Below are positions 48,001 through 59,879 of a stretch of 64,000 nt of DNA, piece after piece. The stretch covers positions 6,909,501 through 6,973,500 of the forward strand of contig NC_134765.1 in assembly GCF_050436995.1 (NCBI RefSeq), given 5' to 3'. Within the stretch, counting starts at the first letter, position 1; each line of letters opens with the position of its first letter. Source of the DNA: Anticarsia gemmatalis (Eukaryota; Arthropoda; Insecta; Lepidoptera; Erebidae). Position numbers and translations under genes: made by a program. A model generated the notes under the pieces. It worked only from the letters and a program-made list of their open reading frames with translations, made no database searches and was not told the origin of the DNA.

Positions 48001-51000
48001 ACCAGAGGATAATTAAGTATTTAAGTTATACCGAAAATTTTGTGTTGCAAGTGGACAAATGTTTTTAAATAATCACATAATTTCCATTGAGGTATATAAT
48101 AGTTTTCCTTCGATTAAGGAATCTTTAATCTTTCTTTCCTACCAAATTTCAACTTTCTACGCTCAGTAGTTTTGGTTGTGCGTTGTCTATCAGTAAGGCA
48201 GTCACTTTGTAAAGAAAACGTTCTCTATAATTTGATGACAGTTGTCAGTTATCGATAGTCTTTCTTACTTATACTTTCACAACTGCAAATAAATTGTATA
48301 CCTAATATTTCATATACCGACATTTTTCTGCCCATCGTCATCACGTAACAATAGTTCTCATTAGCCGGAATCAATGGCCTGTTTTTGTTCGCAAGACAGC
48401 GCGTGTCCAACCGATGCCACCTCATTATATTACAACCTTGAGATTCTTCATCATTACACTATACTTTTATTTACAGGTTTAAACTTTATTTGTGTATAGA
48501 TTTTTTTTCCTATAGAATATTTTTTAGTTTTTTGGTATCTTCTTTCCGTCATAGAAGAAGACGGAGTTTTTTGTATGTATGTTTGAATATCTCTGATTGC
48601 CTCTATGAATCGTAAAAGCAATCCTGCTAATCTTGGGCTCGATTTCCCGGTCAAGCAGAAATTAATCTTTCAAATTTCTATTAGAATTTCCTAAGTAATA
48701 ATCCTACTAATGTTATAAACGAGAAAGTTTGTAAGTACGAAAAAACTGCGAGACGGATTTTAATGAAATTAAACATAGGATACATTGGCCTTAAACCCAG
48801 GGAAATATAGTTGTGTATAATGTTTACGATTCAATATTTATTATAACAACATGAATCTTGCGATGTGCTCGCTATGGCAATAACCTCGCCACCAATTAAG
48901 TTATGAAAATACCACTTTATAGTAGTACTTGTAGTAACCAAGAAGAAACCCATAGAAGATTACAATTACCCATAAAGATTTATTAGTACTTTTTCAGTCT
49001 GTGTTTGGTTTTTCCAGTTCATTAGTGAGTAATTAGCTGAAACCGTAGTTTCCTGATGTTTATTAGTATTGTTTAGGGAAAGTGACAACTTGGGTTTTCT
49101 TGATTTTATTTATGCAGTGTCAACTTGGATGTAAGCAATTAATAGAAGAATTTATTAGAAGCAGCACAATAACAATAACAAATAGCATTAAAATCACGAA
49201 ATAAATGTTCTATACGTAATAATAGATTTCTAGAAAAGTCTATATAAAAGTATATTACTTAGAAACCTGTAACAAATCTTCGAAATTTCTGGCCTTAATT
49301 TTGAAAATATAAAACGCACCGACCGAAATCGAAAACCTCCTCATACTGGACATCGCTTAAAATTATTGCTCATTTTCACATCTCATACTGAGCAGTTACC
49401 AGTACTTTCATTTCAAGATACTTTAACCCTAAAAGGCATACAGTTTCCTTTTGTCACAACCACAATAGGTTTCTTAGAAGTATTTCATGAATGCGAACGT
49501 AGACACAACACTTATTATTATTAGCAACAAGATCAAATAACTTACGCTCTCATTGTTCACGTCGCACTGGAAGCCTTTGGTTACAATGGCCACTGTCAAC
49601 AGGTGACAGACCACATCCACCACGCTTGACACCTGTAAAAAAATACATAATATTATAACTATTCAGACATTATAACAAAATTGTGGGACGAAAATCTTTT
49701 GGTGGGACGAAAAACATTGTTGATGGGACGAATTTGATGCTTCGTGGAACGATTTTTTTATTTGTGTTTCGTATAATGTCACGCTAATAAAATTATAATT
49801 GAATTTGTAATTGATTACAGAAATCAATAATGGAAGTGAGTCATTTGGAATGTTACGTGTTTTTTATTTATTCTAGACGTTTTTTCAACACGATCCTTTA
49901 CAATTTTACTTCTTTTACTTCTTTTTGACTTTTAAAATGTATTGAACAATTTAGTACCTATGGCACCCTTTAGGGGCGCTGATCAGGTTTTTATAGAAAA
50001 TTTGTCGATAACTAGCCGGCTGTCGGTAGCCGAAAGTCGTAGAAAACGCCCCGGGTATTACTAAGAACTTTGCTCTAACATTTCAAGTCTCTCTTAGAAA
50101 CTGACCTATTAAAACATGAATAATTGATATTAATTATTTTAATTTGCTATATCAACCGAAGCGACCTTGCGGCCAGTCGTTTATATCATATATCACATAC
50201 ACAAACAGTTAAATGTTGATGTGACAATGTTGCATAAAGCTTTCGTAAGCAAATACATACATCCGGCCTTTATTGATACTAATGTAAACAAGAATTCTTT
50301 CTTAAGTATATATTTATTTAAAAGATTCTGATGAGTATTAAATGGTTCTACGATATTGGTAAGGGCATCAATATGAACTAACAAAACGCCTAGATATAAA
50401 TATCTACCGGTAAAAGAATAGATTTGTGTCTGTCTTAAGAATTTGTTGAAAAAAATCTTGGTACATAAAATTGTCTCATGAACGACGGTTTGAATCCCAA
50501 ATTTAATCATTTTGTTCCTCATTTAAGCTTGATTGAGAAACAGGTATCCGGGTTCAGTATAAATATTAATAGGGTATTTGCCAATGCATTTTGGTTGCAG
50601 TGGCCCCAGGGGAGCCCCCAGTGAAGCCCTCAGTCAGGTTCATTACGAGAAATGGAAATTTTCAGATACAAATGAATCATTTAATGGCGGATAAACCAAG
50701 TTTAAAATTCAGACATTTTTAATTTAGTGACGTAGATAGCATTGATTTATTCAGTGCATTCATTGAACTGAGTCGAGATATCGTGTATCGTATAAAAAAG
50801 AATGCTTCTGATGTTTTTTGCAAATTAATCTCAATTAATTTTATTTTCGATATTCGTGATCTGAAATGAATGGGAGATATTGTAGGAATAAAATATTATA
50901 TATAATCGAAAACCGGATCTTACTGTTTGATAACCTGGAGGGAAAAGTTATTTAAATTATTAAAATACTCAGTTCCAATGTTATTAATACAGAATAATTT

Positions 51001-52924
51001 TTGAAACATAAATATCAATATTTGTCCGCATATTATGATTTAAATAAAACCAGACAAACATAACTAATTCAAACAACAGTCATTGATAACCGTAGTCAAG
51101 TTTTGACAAGCAAACACGTAATCAAAAACCGTATTAGTACCAGTATCTCGCTCCGGCGATTAGTCTAATGCATTCGATTGGGTCTCTGCATCATTACTGA
51201 CGAATTTGGTGGACCAATCGGTTGGCTAATAGCTACGATTATACACTCGATCAAATGGGTCGATTGCTCTCTATCGAATACAATTCGAGGGTTTTGAATA
51301 GAAATGTTTAAAGCATCTTGAAAAGGTGATCTAGGATTTATTTGCAATAAATTTGACTCTAGTGTTAACATGAACGTATTTTTAGTTCTGCATAGGGCAA
51401 GTCTTATTGATATTTAGTTAAGCGCTTATTAAGTTTTTGGACTATATCAAGGATATAAGTAACAAATAAATGTTGAGGGGCTGTCGCGAAAAGTCCAAAA
51501 TCTTGCATAATTGGCTTCGTGTTAAATTTACAAATAAATTTATTTAGCTACATAATGTCTCGTCGTACACATCCTGTTATATATATTTTCAGATGAGTAA
51601 AGTTTTAGTCGTGAAAATAAATACTTGTTATAAACAAATATTCGAGACGACTTAAATCCCAAACAACTTGCGAATCAAACGAATTATGCGTTATAAATCT
51701 ATCATTCTAAATCACAATATAAGAATCTTTAGCAGGGCTGACGTTGATGGCCGGTTGCAGTACATCATATAGACAATAGAGTGTTTATAATGGACAATAC
51801 TCAAGCAACTGTTCTCACGGTACTAATAAACATTTATGTTGTTGTAAAGTATTCAAGCCGGGCTCGATAACACAACCGTCATTTGTTTCATAAGTGATTT
51901 TCATCGTTTCAGTAAACTTACACGAGTTATGTGCCAGGCTTTAGAGAAACAGAAATGTATGATATAAATACATACGCACATACAAGCTTTTTTCCGTAGG
52001 GTATGGCCAAGAACGCTACTTGCTACATACGTCCTTTACAGAAATGTGTATTGTTTAAAGTCACGCTTCTGCTTTCTTTGCGATAGAGCATTGCATTATC
52101 TATTGTCTAAACAGCTGGAGTTACCAACTTAAGTTTGTTGCATTTAAACTCTTACCAACAATTCTGTGCAATTTATTGACAAAATGTCACGAATGTCATG
52201 AATCACATAATATTAATTCATACAATAAGGATTTTGTGAAAATTACTTAATTATTAATCCAAATACTTCCACTATTTGCCGATTGACGTCAATCTAGCCT
52301 GCTTTTATTTTAACTTAATTTGCAAAAAGAACAAAATGATTTGTATGTCACAGTTCAGCGAACGTTAATAAGAACGTCATCAAAACTTGTGCACGTAAGC
52401 TGTTACGACATTCGCGAAGTATTTGCTTATTCGCTTTTTGATAGTTACCGAAACATATATAACTCCCGGCTTCTGAGTACATGTAGCGGTAGTTTATCTA
52501 TTCAATAGCGTTTTTTTATGAGTTAAAACGTTTGAATAGATCTACCGCTAAATGTACCTCAGAAACTGGGTAAGTCCTGTTATTACCAAACAAGGATTTA
52601 TCAATGGACTTAAATCGACGTGTTTCATCTCTATCATATGGAATTTTACACTTTCTGCACATAATTTACGATAAACTTTACTTTTGTATGAGAGGGAATT
52701 ATTTTTTAGAACAGAAATAAATCCTGTCCACAGGCAGGATTTTCTTGGTGTAAAAAAAATACTTAGGTAAGTAAAGTACTACAAGATCAGATGATGTGTC
52801 AGTGTGTTCTTGGTATTTAAGAGTTATCAATATAGAACTTACCAGATGCATGTATCCGATAGCGTAGCATATTGGTCTCAGGCGAATTCCACAACAACGA
52901 CTTTCTTTAGGTATCATGGTGGCG
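44812..52924 (-). CDS. Four-pass membrane protein with two PPxY motifs (LAPTM/NDFIP-like architecture), family not identified
   Basis: Five coding exons on the minus strand (start ATG 52917-52915; 52917-52843, 49632-49546, 47165-46917, 45424-45283, 45032-44812) join in frame to 257 residues. Predicted membrane helices lie at about 15-43, 107-132, 145-163 and 177-195, plus a hydrophobic patch near 63-73. The N terminus is cysteine and arginine rich (KESRCCGIRLR). A conserved-looking loop between helices 1 and 2 holds two prolines and one cysteine. The cytoplasmic tail has PPSY (214-217) and PPLY (228-231) and then a Glu/Lys-rich end. PPxY pairs are WW-domain ligands; LAPTM4 and NDFIP proteins use them to bind NEDD4-family ubiquitin ligases on endosomes and lysosomes. 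It may belong to the arthropod tetraspan or DUF7027-type families; this is inference. The start has a strong context (gcgccaccATG). Confidence 0.85.
45033..45282 (-). other. Intron of the four-pass gene with a MITE copy
   Basis: 250 bp. MITE family A copy 6 occupies nearly half of it (45135-45249), leaving about 100 bp of other sequence on the 5' splice-distal side. Confidence 0.7.
45135..45249 (-). mobile_element. MITE family A, copy 6 (diverged)
   Basis: Blocks gtaacgcgattttcat, tgaaaatctgatgagtgagt and ctagcggacgctgtagaaac match the family order in minus orientation. The left third is partly lost. Confidence 0.5.
45283..45424 (-). CDS. Four-pass protein, fourth coding exon
   Basis: 142 bp, acceptor aattatttcag, donor gtaagta; it ends with one base of a split codon. 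It encodes KNPEPMRMFFSLSVVKLVMQ (helix 3), then YFGYQPFFYDVYTVETVWF. It was too short to stand out as an open frame but joins its neighbours exactly. Confidence 0.85.
45497..45991. mobile_element. Possible inverted-repeat element with two TGACGTCA sites
   Basis: ataatggagaatgtta at the left and its exact inverse taacattctccattat at the right bound about 500 bp inside an intron. Within it, gtgtgacgtcattgtacac (sites at 45641-45648) and the inverse context gcgtgacgtcataatacac (45822-45829) form a second inverted pair. The middle is CpG-rich (gggacgcggcccgcgcggca). It is probably a DNA transposon derivative; target-site duplications are not clear. Confidence 0.45.
46721..46905 (+). mobile_element. 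tRNA-derived SINE, family A, head partly deleted
   Basis: It has the same body as 39868-40087 (ccacaaataattgtttcggg, then gtactttgtgtccgttgttt). The tRNA-like head has an internal deletion between the A-box and B-box regions. It ends in an A/AC-rich tail only 12 bp from the donor of the third coding exon of the four-pass gene. Confidence 0.7.
46917..47165 (-). CDS. Four-pass protein, third coding exon
   Basis: 249 bp, phase 0 on both sides, acceptor ctcttacag, donor gtaatta. It encodes 83 residues: a lumenal or extracellular loop (STPWLEPLLIVLNL, then YPYPRVFRNQNHIYVEQMSV) and helix 2 (LHIYLIDVLNFMINLIWLRI). The first codon is TTG after the splice site, not a start. Confidence 0.85.
47166..49545 (-). 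other. Intron of the four-pass gene with a SINE and Helitron fragments
   Basis: It contains the family C SINE (47449-47755, opposite strand), a fragment shared with 63.4 kb at about 48150-48215 (caactttctacgctcagtag, then ggttgtgcgttgtct) and a Helitron-like 5' end at about 48703-48790 (tcctactaatgttataaacg). Confidence 0.55.
47449..47755 (+). mobile_element. tRNA-derived SINE, family C, full length
   Basis: The head tagccgagtagtataagttg (A box), then gtcgcaggttcgaacccgag (B box), is tRNA-like. The body has aaacatcgtgaggaaacctt and caacccgcacttggccagcg. The 3' end is ccttgcccagcagtgggaca, then ttaatgggtt, a widespread moth SINE terminus. It is antisense to the host gene. Confidence 0.8.
49546..49632 (-). 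CDS. Four-pass protein, second coding exon
   Basis: 87 bp, phase 0 on both sides, acceptor tttttttacag, donor gtaagtt. It encodes VSSVVDVVCHLLTVAIVTKG and FQCDVNNES, completing helix 1. The helix carries an acidic residue (D31) and H35, unusual in a lipid-facing segment. Confidence 0.85.
49952..50050 (+). mobile_element. MITE family A, copy 7 (partial)
   Basis: Second half only: taggggcgctgatcaggttt, then gtcgataactagccggctgt and gccgaaagtcgtagaaaa. It is truncated at the same place as copy 3, suggesting a shorter subfamily. Confidence 0.6.
52462..52572. mobile_element. Foldback MITE with about 43-bp inverted arms
   Basis: The left arm cccggcttctgagtacatgt, then agcggtagtttatctattca, is matched by the inverse of tgaatagatctaccgctaaa, then tgtacctcagaaactgggt. 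A loop of about 20 bp (tttttttatgagttaaaa) separates them. This pattern is common in moth genomes. Confidence 0.7.
52843..52924 (-). CDS. Four-pass protein, first coding exon
   Basis: The acceptor is ttttgtttctag and the exon starts cgccaccATG, so only 7 bp of leader precede the ATG (52917). It encodes MIPKESRCCGIRLRPICYAI and GYMHL (25 residues). The donor is gtaagttc. The N-terminal Arg/Lys with a following hydrophobic stretch predicts a cytosolic N terminus. Confidence 0.85.
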
Positions 52925-53499
52925 CTAGAAACAAAAGAAATAATCTTTATTAAAACGTAATATTGAGCACTAAATTTTATATATTTAAGTAGCTAATGAA
53001 AAATTATCCAGTACTTTGGTGTATATCTAAATAGCTAGTTAATTTGTTACGCTAAATAAAAAAGGTTTGTATTTCAAAAGATTCTTTACTCGTTTCAATT
53101 TATGTCATTGTTTTGTCAGCGAACGTTTCAATATCATTACAATTTAACGGTCGTTTTTTACAAAATTTGTTTAATATTTATTAACCATTTCTTAGTCATC
53201 AATCACGTGGCAAATAACAATAAATATTTAAACACCTAACGGCCAATGATCAGTGTTCAAAATTCGTTCAAATATAAAATTGCTTGCTTTTCTAAAATTA
53301 TAATCTTTGCAATTGTATGCAAACTAACCTAATTTATAAGCAATTAATAGCTTAAATAACGAATTAACACCAACTCGGAGTTTCTTGCAGGTATCGGCTT
53401 GTAAAATTGAGGTCGTATCCAGATTGATTGCATTATAACACAAAATTTTAGAATATCCGTGGATCATTGGTCAACTATATCACCATGCCGGTTCACTAG

Positions 53500-53600
53500 C
53501 ACGTATAGGATCGTAGGATCGATTCTCACACGGAATAAAAATGCAATTTGTAATTTCGGGTCTTATTGTACTTAATGTCCGTTATATTATGTTTACATCA
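53500..53600 (+). mobile_element. tRNA-derived SINE, family A, degraded fragment
   Basis: It has a B-box remnant (ggatcgattctcacacgg), then aatttcgggtcttattgtac and ttaatgtccgtt, corresponding to the body of the copies at 39.9 and 46.7 kb. Confidence 0.5.
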
Positions 53601-54437
53601 CTTGGCACAAAAATAAACACTTTGTGGTAATATCTTTAACTTCACTAAAATTAAATAAATATAAATTGTAAAGCTAAAATTAATGTCAAAAGACTGACTA
53701 ACGAAATAGTACTGGCTTAAGTAGTATATCCAAGGCATTATTTATACGGTAAAGTGCGTAAGTTTACGTCATAATGAATAAGATACCGCCTTTCCTCATC
53801 GGTTTTCCTTGTACAGGATTTGAATGAATCATTGCGATATTTTACGTCCAAATGGAGGTAAATGCGTTGGTGAAGTACGTTTGGAACGGTTCATTGACGC
53901 TCTTTAAGCTGTAGTAATTATTTATTTGTGTTAAAACGTTTATTATTGTTTTACTAGGAAAGGTCTTACGTCACGAAGACGGGTAAATCTTAAGTTCAAT
54001 ATTATATGGGATGCGTTTACGCAGACGTAATTGTGCGAAGAAACCATTAGTGTATAGAACAAAAGTTAGTTTTAGTATAATGATTTATTGAGTGTCATTT
54101 GTACATAATACGGTAATGTACTATATTTTATGATACCAAGTAGTTTTTTTTTTTTTTTTTTTTGATGAACATGACTGAACGTATTTTAATGCGGTTTTGA
54201 CCAATACTAAAGATACTAAAACAATCTTTGTGATTCACTAATGACGAGGATGGTTTTAGTGTCTAACTCATTAAGATTTTTGTGTTATTTATATTAGCCA
54301 AAATTGTTACCACATGGCGAAAAGTTTATACCACTGCCACTGGGTTTTGTTTTCGGGTAAAACATGTTCGCTAGTTATTGTATAAACCAATAGAAACTGT
54401 TTTCATGGCTGCTGCAGCGCGTATTGTCTGCTGTCAA

Positions 54438-54592
54438 ACTAGCGAGTATCGAAAATTTGACGTTTTATTAATATTCTAAAAAAATGGTTCTTACAGCACC
54501 TGCTAGAGGCGCTGATCAGATTTTCATACATCATTTGTCGATAGCTAGCTGGCAGCTGTGTATTCGATAGTTAATAGTAGTAGGGAATCGAG
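54438..54592 (+). mobile_element. MITE family A, copy 8
   Basis: It runs from actagcgagtatcgaaaatt, then aatggttcttacagcacctg and ctagaggcgctgatcagatt to cgatagctagctgg and ttaatagtagtagggaatcg. The left terminus is slightly short. Confidence 0.65.
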
Positions 54593-55740
54593 AAATAGAA
54601 TAGATACCTACAGTGAATTTTGTTCAATGTGATCATGTGTTTAATGAATAGTTAAAGAATACAGAATAAAAGTGATGGAACAATACATCAAAACTTTATT
54701 TTCCTTAAAACATAGTTCTACTAAACAAATAAATAATGGGGTCACGACTCTCGTGATTCAGAGAATTCGTTCATCATTCGGTAAAGTTAAGTCATTATTA
54801 TATTGTAAATAGTTTTACCTATTAGGTTTTAGTGAAGAATACAATGATTTAGTAACTAAGTAAGAAATTTCTAACATTTGCTTAGTTACTGATTTAAATC
54901 TAGGTGGTTAGAGACAATTTGGAACAAATAATCATATTAACGTGCAACTTTATTATGATAAAATTGCAAAATAACTTAGTTATGTTACAGCTATAACCTA
55001 CTACTTACTACATTTTTGAGCTTCAGTCTGTATAATCCTGACTGAAACTGAAAATCTTTCTACACGAACAAAGTTGCGAGTAAAACCCATGACTAACACT
55101 AATCCACCTTATGTATTTACAAATCTTTAGTTATAACTAGTTATTTATAATTCAGTATATACAAACGCTAAATATTTGCAAACTTAAAGTGTCCTAATCC
55201 TATTCTAGCTTATCAGTCATGGAGTGTTGAACACCATTTCAAAAATAAAAACAAACTGATAAGGATAACCATTAGACATTCCAATACTAACAGCAAAAAA
55301 TCGTTCCACTTTAATAAGTAAACACATTTTAGAACTAACGAATAAAGTACCAAAACGAACTTTTTTTCTTTCCAGAATAGGTAGGTATATTATTATTAAA
55401 CCTGACTTTAATATAAAATTAAATCACAAATGTTGTTTCACATATTTATTATTGGGTTTAGTAACTTCTAATTTGAAATTACAACATACCTAGTTACCGT
55501 CACGCTATTATCAAACATTAATTAACAATAGCACATTATCACAAAGTCCATTACAAACGACCACTATAATGTCCTCTGTTATTAAAACAGAAACCGAAAA
55601 CTCACTGTATGAGAAATCGCCTTCGAAACACGTGATGCAGAATACCCATTAAAAACTATAACACAGCGAAAACTAGCTAAAACTTGAATAAAAATTATTC
55701 TACGTAAATTTTAACTAAAGTAACCGGTAAAACGACTTAC

Positions 55741-55930
55741 CTGATATGTAATGTTATAATCAAACTCACAAAAATATAACTAAAATCAACAGAATGGAAT
55801 AAAACACAGCAAAAATACGTTTTCTAGTTCATTAACGGAGGAACTCGCGGCGATCACTGCGTAGTTGCGCGGGCGCTGACAGTTGCAGCGATGCGTGCGT
55901 GTGTGTGCGTCAGCGTACGGCGCGCGTCTG
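55741..55930 (-). promoter_or_regulatory. Probable promoter and non-coding first exon of the four-pass gene
   Basis: A consensus donor on the minus strand (cag|gtaagtcg at 55740) ends a leader that starts in a CpG-rich island (55845-55925: gatcactgcgtagttgcgcg, then gggcgctgacagttgcagcg). This is the only CpG island upstream of the coding exons on that strand. The exact start site is not determined. Confidence 0.5.
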
Positions 55931-57021
55931 TGTGCACCTTCCTGGAAAGGCCCCGGTGTATATGAAACATATTCCCACTACAACAAGGAAATTAAAAGTC
56001 GATACGTTTCTGTTAACTTGCTGGCTATCTAAAGAATGAATGTTTATATTTTGATTCAAGCAAGCGATGTAAGTTGAAGTGTGCGAGTGAAGTTTTGTCA
56101 CGCTGAGTGGTAAACATCTTTACTTAATTGGAAAGTGCACCGATTCTAATTGAAACGTACAGTCCAATGTTTGATCAAATGTTGGTAGTGTTTTGTCTCT
56201 CTCTGGTGCAAACTTGATATTGGAGGCTGGAGTTTTACGATTGACATAATGTTTGTTATTATTGATATTGCATGTGAGTCATTTTAAGAGTCTGCGAGTC
56301 TGAGAGAGGTATATTATTATTTTAATTGAACGCATTTTTTTCTCGATCGGATTGCACGATTAATAGTTTAATATATAAGGATTATTACGTTATAAATGTT
56401 GTTCGTACATCGATTACGAAATTATATGATGTACAGATCTGCAAATTGCTATGTTACAAGCCGGATATAATTTTAATTAGGACTAAAATATGCTTAATAA
56501 TGCTTGTATTTTTTACTAAACGATTATTCTAATTATAGTCTTAGATTATTTTACAAGTATTAAAGCTAAGATAACGTGGGTTTTTCGCTATAATAGGGAA
56601 TTATTTTTTTATCGAAATATAGATTGTTTTTTAGTGGGTGAAGGTGAATTTTATCAGTATTATAAAACGATGCTACGTAGGTAAAGAAGATGGGAAACAC
56701 CCAGAGTTAATCAGCGTATTTTACACTTTCTGTGTTTTTCTAATATTTTCATTTGATTAGTAGTAATCTATGTATTTGTTATCCGATTACCTCTAACAAC
56801 ATTCACATATTATTATTAATGTTAATTATTCATAAATATAATATTATAAAATAAAAAAACTACATCCAAAATGCTCTATCCGTTTGAATTTTGCACGCGT
56901 ATTTTGTGTTGCCATTGAAACCAAAACTTATGTATGTCATTTGATAGCCACTGTGCAGTCCATTGCTGATTTAATGTAATGTATATTACCATTCGTTTAG
57001 GAAAAAAATGAAGGTATCGTG
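55931..57021. other. AT-rich, nothing recognised
   Basis: Upstream flank of the four-pass gene. Open frames here are short and of ordinary AT-rich composition; no repeat was recognised. Confidence 0.4.
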
Positions 57022-57188
57022 CAGTAGCTCGATTCTGTACAGTTGGTACTGTCGAGTATCGAAAGTATGACATTTAGAATGTTCTGCCAAAATAGTTCCT
57101 ACGCCGCCCGTCAGAGGCGCTGATTTTCATACAAAATTTCTCGATGACAAGCCGGTTGTCGGTAGTCAATAGTAGTAGAGAATTGAGC
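57022..57188 (+). mobile_element. MITE family A, copy 9 (near complete)
   Basis: It runs from cagtagctcgattctgtaca, then ttggtactgtcgagtatcga through tagttcctacgccgcccgtc, gaggcgctgattttcataca, caagccggttgtcggtagtc to agtagtagagaattgagcta. It shows the whole block order and both terminal gattct / agaatt motifs, and serves as the reference copy. Confidence 0.7.
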
Positions 57189-58312
57189 TACTAGCGTACC
57201 AACTAACCAAAACAAAAAAAAAACAATAGGAAGAAACTCAAGATCTAAAATTTATTATGACATTAAATTAAAGAAAGATTTTTTGCAGAAAATCCCACCA
57301 AATCAAGATTCCATAACAAAATCACAGTTACTTATCATTCGACACTAAAACTCTTTATTCTCGAATAAATCAAAAGTAATCAATATAAAAGTGAAGAGCT
57401 ACGATATCGATATTTTTACTCTACGGATTTGAACGGCACCAGTCCGGTGACCCAGTTTGTCGGTTCCATGTCACTGCAAATTGCATTCACCTAACGACGA
57501 CTATCATTGTAGTAATTATACGTATAGCTTGTCCTGTGGTTGCGCTCGTGGTTTTTTGCTAACATTTGAATATATGAGCACGTTTGTTGGTTTGTTTATG
57601 ACATGTTGGTAAGCTTAAGTTAGTTCGTGTATTATTTTGATAGACTTATATACCGAAAAGTTAATTAAGGGAAATAATAAATACTGAGATCAGATCAAAA
57701 CATGGCTTTTTTAAATACGTATAGGATCGCTAGAAATCGAAAAGGTCGCAGGTCTCACGTCTATGTAACGTCATATGTGACTGATTTTTGCTTTATTCCT
57801 ATTTATTGAGTGTTAAAAATACATCAAGTTCATTAATTACATACAATTCCTAGGAATTTTATACGAATACATTGTAAGCAAATTTTGCTTAACTAACAAT
57901 TCTTGAAACAGTTAAACCAAAGTAATTATTTCAGGTTAACACTTTCCTTGACTTTTGATATTTTTGGTTTAATTGTCATCGGTCATTCAATTTAGACGTT
58001 AATGAATGAATCATGATTGCATTAAGTATTAGTTACATTTATAAATTCATTAATTACCTATACTTAGTAAAGTTGGTTTTAATTAATACTGCGTTTTTTC
58101 CTCTAACCTTAATTACATTAATTCGTTTCAAAATACATCCAAAATTAAATTAAAGTTACTGTACAAGTAATGTACATATGTATGTAGTACAAGAAATGGT
58201 ATGTAAGTACAGACAGCTACAAAAACTACTTATCGACATAATTATGTACATTAACTATCCTTTTTTTTTATTTCTTTAATCCATGATTGTACCACTGCTG
58301 GGCATTATGGAA
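57189..58312. other. AT-rich, nothing recognised
   Basis: No exon-like or repeat-like structure was noted. Confidence 0.4.
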
Positions 58313-58563
58313 GTAGCTGACCCACGCAACTTCGCTTGCATTACATAAGAGAGAATGGGTCATAATTTTCCCCGTTTTTGTAACATGTTTTACTGGTACT
58401 CTGCTTTTATTGATCGTAGCGTGATGATATATAGCCTATAGCCTTCCTCGATAAATGGGCTAACTAACACTGAAAGAATTTTTCAAATCGGACCAGTAGT
58501 TTCTGAGATTAGCGCGTTCAAACAAACAAACAAACTCTTCAGCTTTATAATATTAAGTATAGA
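58313..58563 (-). mobile_element. Non-autonomous Helitron with altered terminus
   Basis: Same family as 20639-20904 (ctgacccacgcaacttcgct, atatatagcctatagccttc, tgagattagcgcgttcaaac). The conserved CTAG at the 3' end has become GTAG-equivalent on the plus strand. The 5' end (tctatacttaatattataaa) has a one-base insertion. It is an older copy. Confidence 0.7.
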
Positions 58564-59220
58564 TTTCAATAAGTACTTCAACAGTGAACAGGTAGCATGA
58601 GCTGTAATTAAATTAAACAATGCCAAATAATTTTTCGGTGGAATAATATGCATGCTTCTGAATATAGCGTTTCGAAATATTAATTATGTTCAGTGACTTC
58701 TGGACTGTACGTATTTTTTCAAGGAAACGTATTGTATGGTCTGCCTCGATAAATAATATGTATGATGATTTGTGGTTCTTGAACCTTTATGTAAACGTTA
58801 TGATACACAGATTTTGAGTACTTTTTCCTTATAAGTTGTGTAATACACAATATGTGTAGTTGTAGCACAGTGACCGTCTAACATATACATTGCACTCTTG
58901 CGCAGCCAGTGCCGTGAGTTTCTTGCCGTTTCTTCTCATGAGCAACAGTTACGAAACAGTGATAGATATGAAATGCAATGACAATTTTTAATATTTGTAA
59001 AAGCTTATGACATAATAGATATTTTTAATTTGATCTAAGACAAAGACCCGTCTTTTATGATTCTAGGTAGCATCTTGGTATTTTATCAGTGGAAAATCTA
59101 GCAGATAGTCTCATGAGACGTGATTCCGTTAATCCAATTAAGATGAAAGGTTAAATTTATAAACCAACAATGTCAAAACCACATACGTACATATAATACG
59201 CAGTATTTTATTAATATAAA

Positions 59221-59490
59221 TAATAAATAAATAAATATTGTTGGACAACTCACACACGGTCATTCGATTCCAAACTAAGCAGAGCTTGTACTATGGTAAC
59301 CGAATAACTGATAAACATACTTATATACTTTTAAATACATACTTATATAGATACATTGACATCCAGGCTCAGAACAAATACTCGTGCTCATCACGCAAAG
59401 ATTTGTCCCGGGTGGGATTCGAACCCACCACACGCGGCGCTACGGTTATTGCGGCGAGGTGACCGCTTAAACCACTGCGCCAAACGTGCA
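59221..59490 (-). mobile_element. tRNA-derived SINE, family B, with target-site duplication
   Basis: It is nearly identical to 42337-42610 (head ttggcgcagtggtttaagcg; B box ggttcgaatcc). It is flanked by ATTAATAT at 59210-59217 and 59491-59498, an 8-bp target-site duplication, so both ends are defined. The tail is a (tatt)n microsatellite. Confidence 0.85.
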
Positions 59491-59879
59491 ATTAATATGC
59501 AATTGTATTCAATCGTTTTTGTGTCACAACTTTGTGATACAACATGAACTATCATAATGTACTTGGAACTGAAAAAATGTAGGCGTTTTCCTGTTTGTCA
59601 TGCTGATAAGTACGATTTATATTGTTCTGTTCAAATTAACCTCTAACAAACTGCACAAGGTCTGTAATAATGTCTATAATGTTGAAACAGTCAAACAAAG
59701 TGCCCTGTTATTTAAGAAAACTGTTGTCATTTATTGATAATCTAAACTATACCCAAGCAGTATTTCTGAAAGCGAAACCGATATATTTCTAACGCCTGTG
59801 CCTGCACCTTCGGGGCATAACAAGCGTGATGCATGTAAATAAAAATATCTCAAGCCATAAGATATGTCTGGTTTCTTAC

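Larger units (their letters stand above)
49633..52842 (-). other. Intron of the four-pass gene, two small elements
   Basis: 3.2 kb. It contains MITE family A copy 7 (49952-50050) and the foldback element at 52462-52572. A GC-richer tract at about 50590-50640 (gtggccccaggggagccccc) is unassigned. No exon was seen. Confidence 0.5.
52925..55740 (-). other. First intron of the four-pass gene
   Basis: It lies between the probable non-coding first exon and the first coding exon. It contains the SINE fragment at 53500-53600, a poly-T run at about 54146-54163 and MITE family A copy 8 (54438-54592). The rest is AT-rich. Confidence 0.5.
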
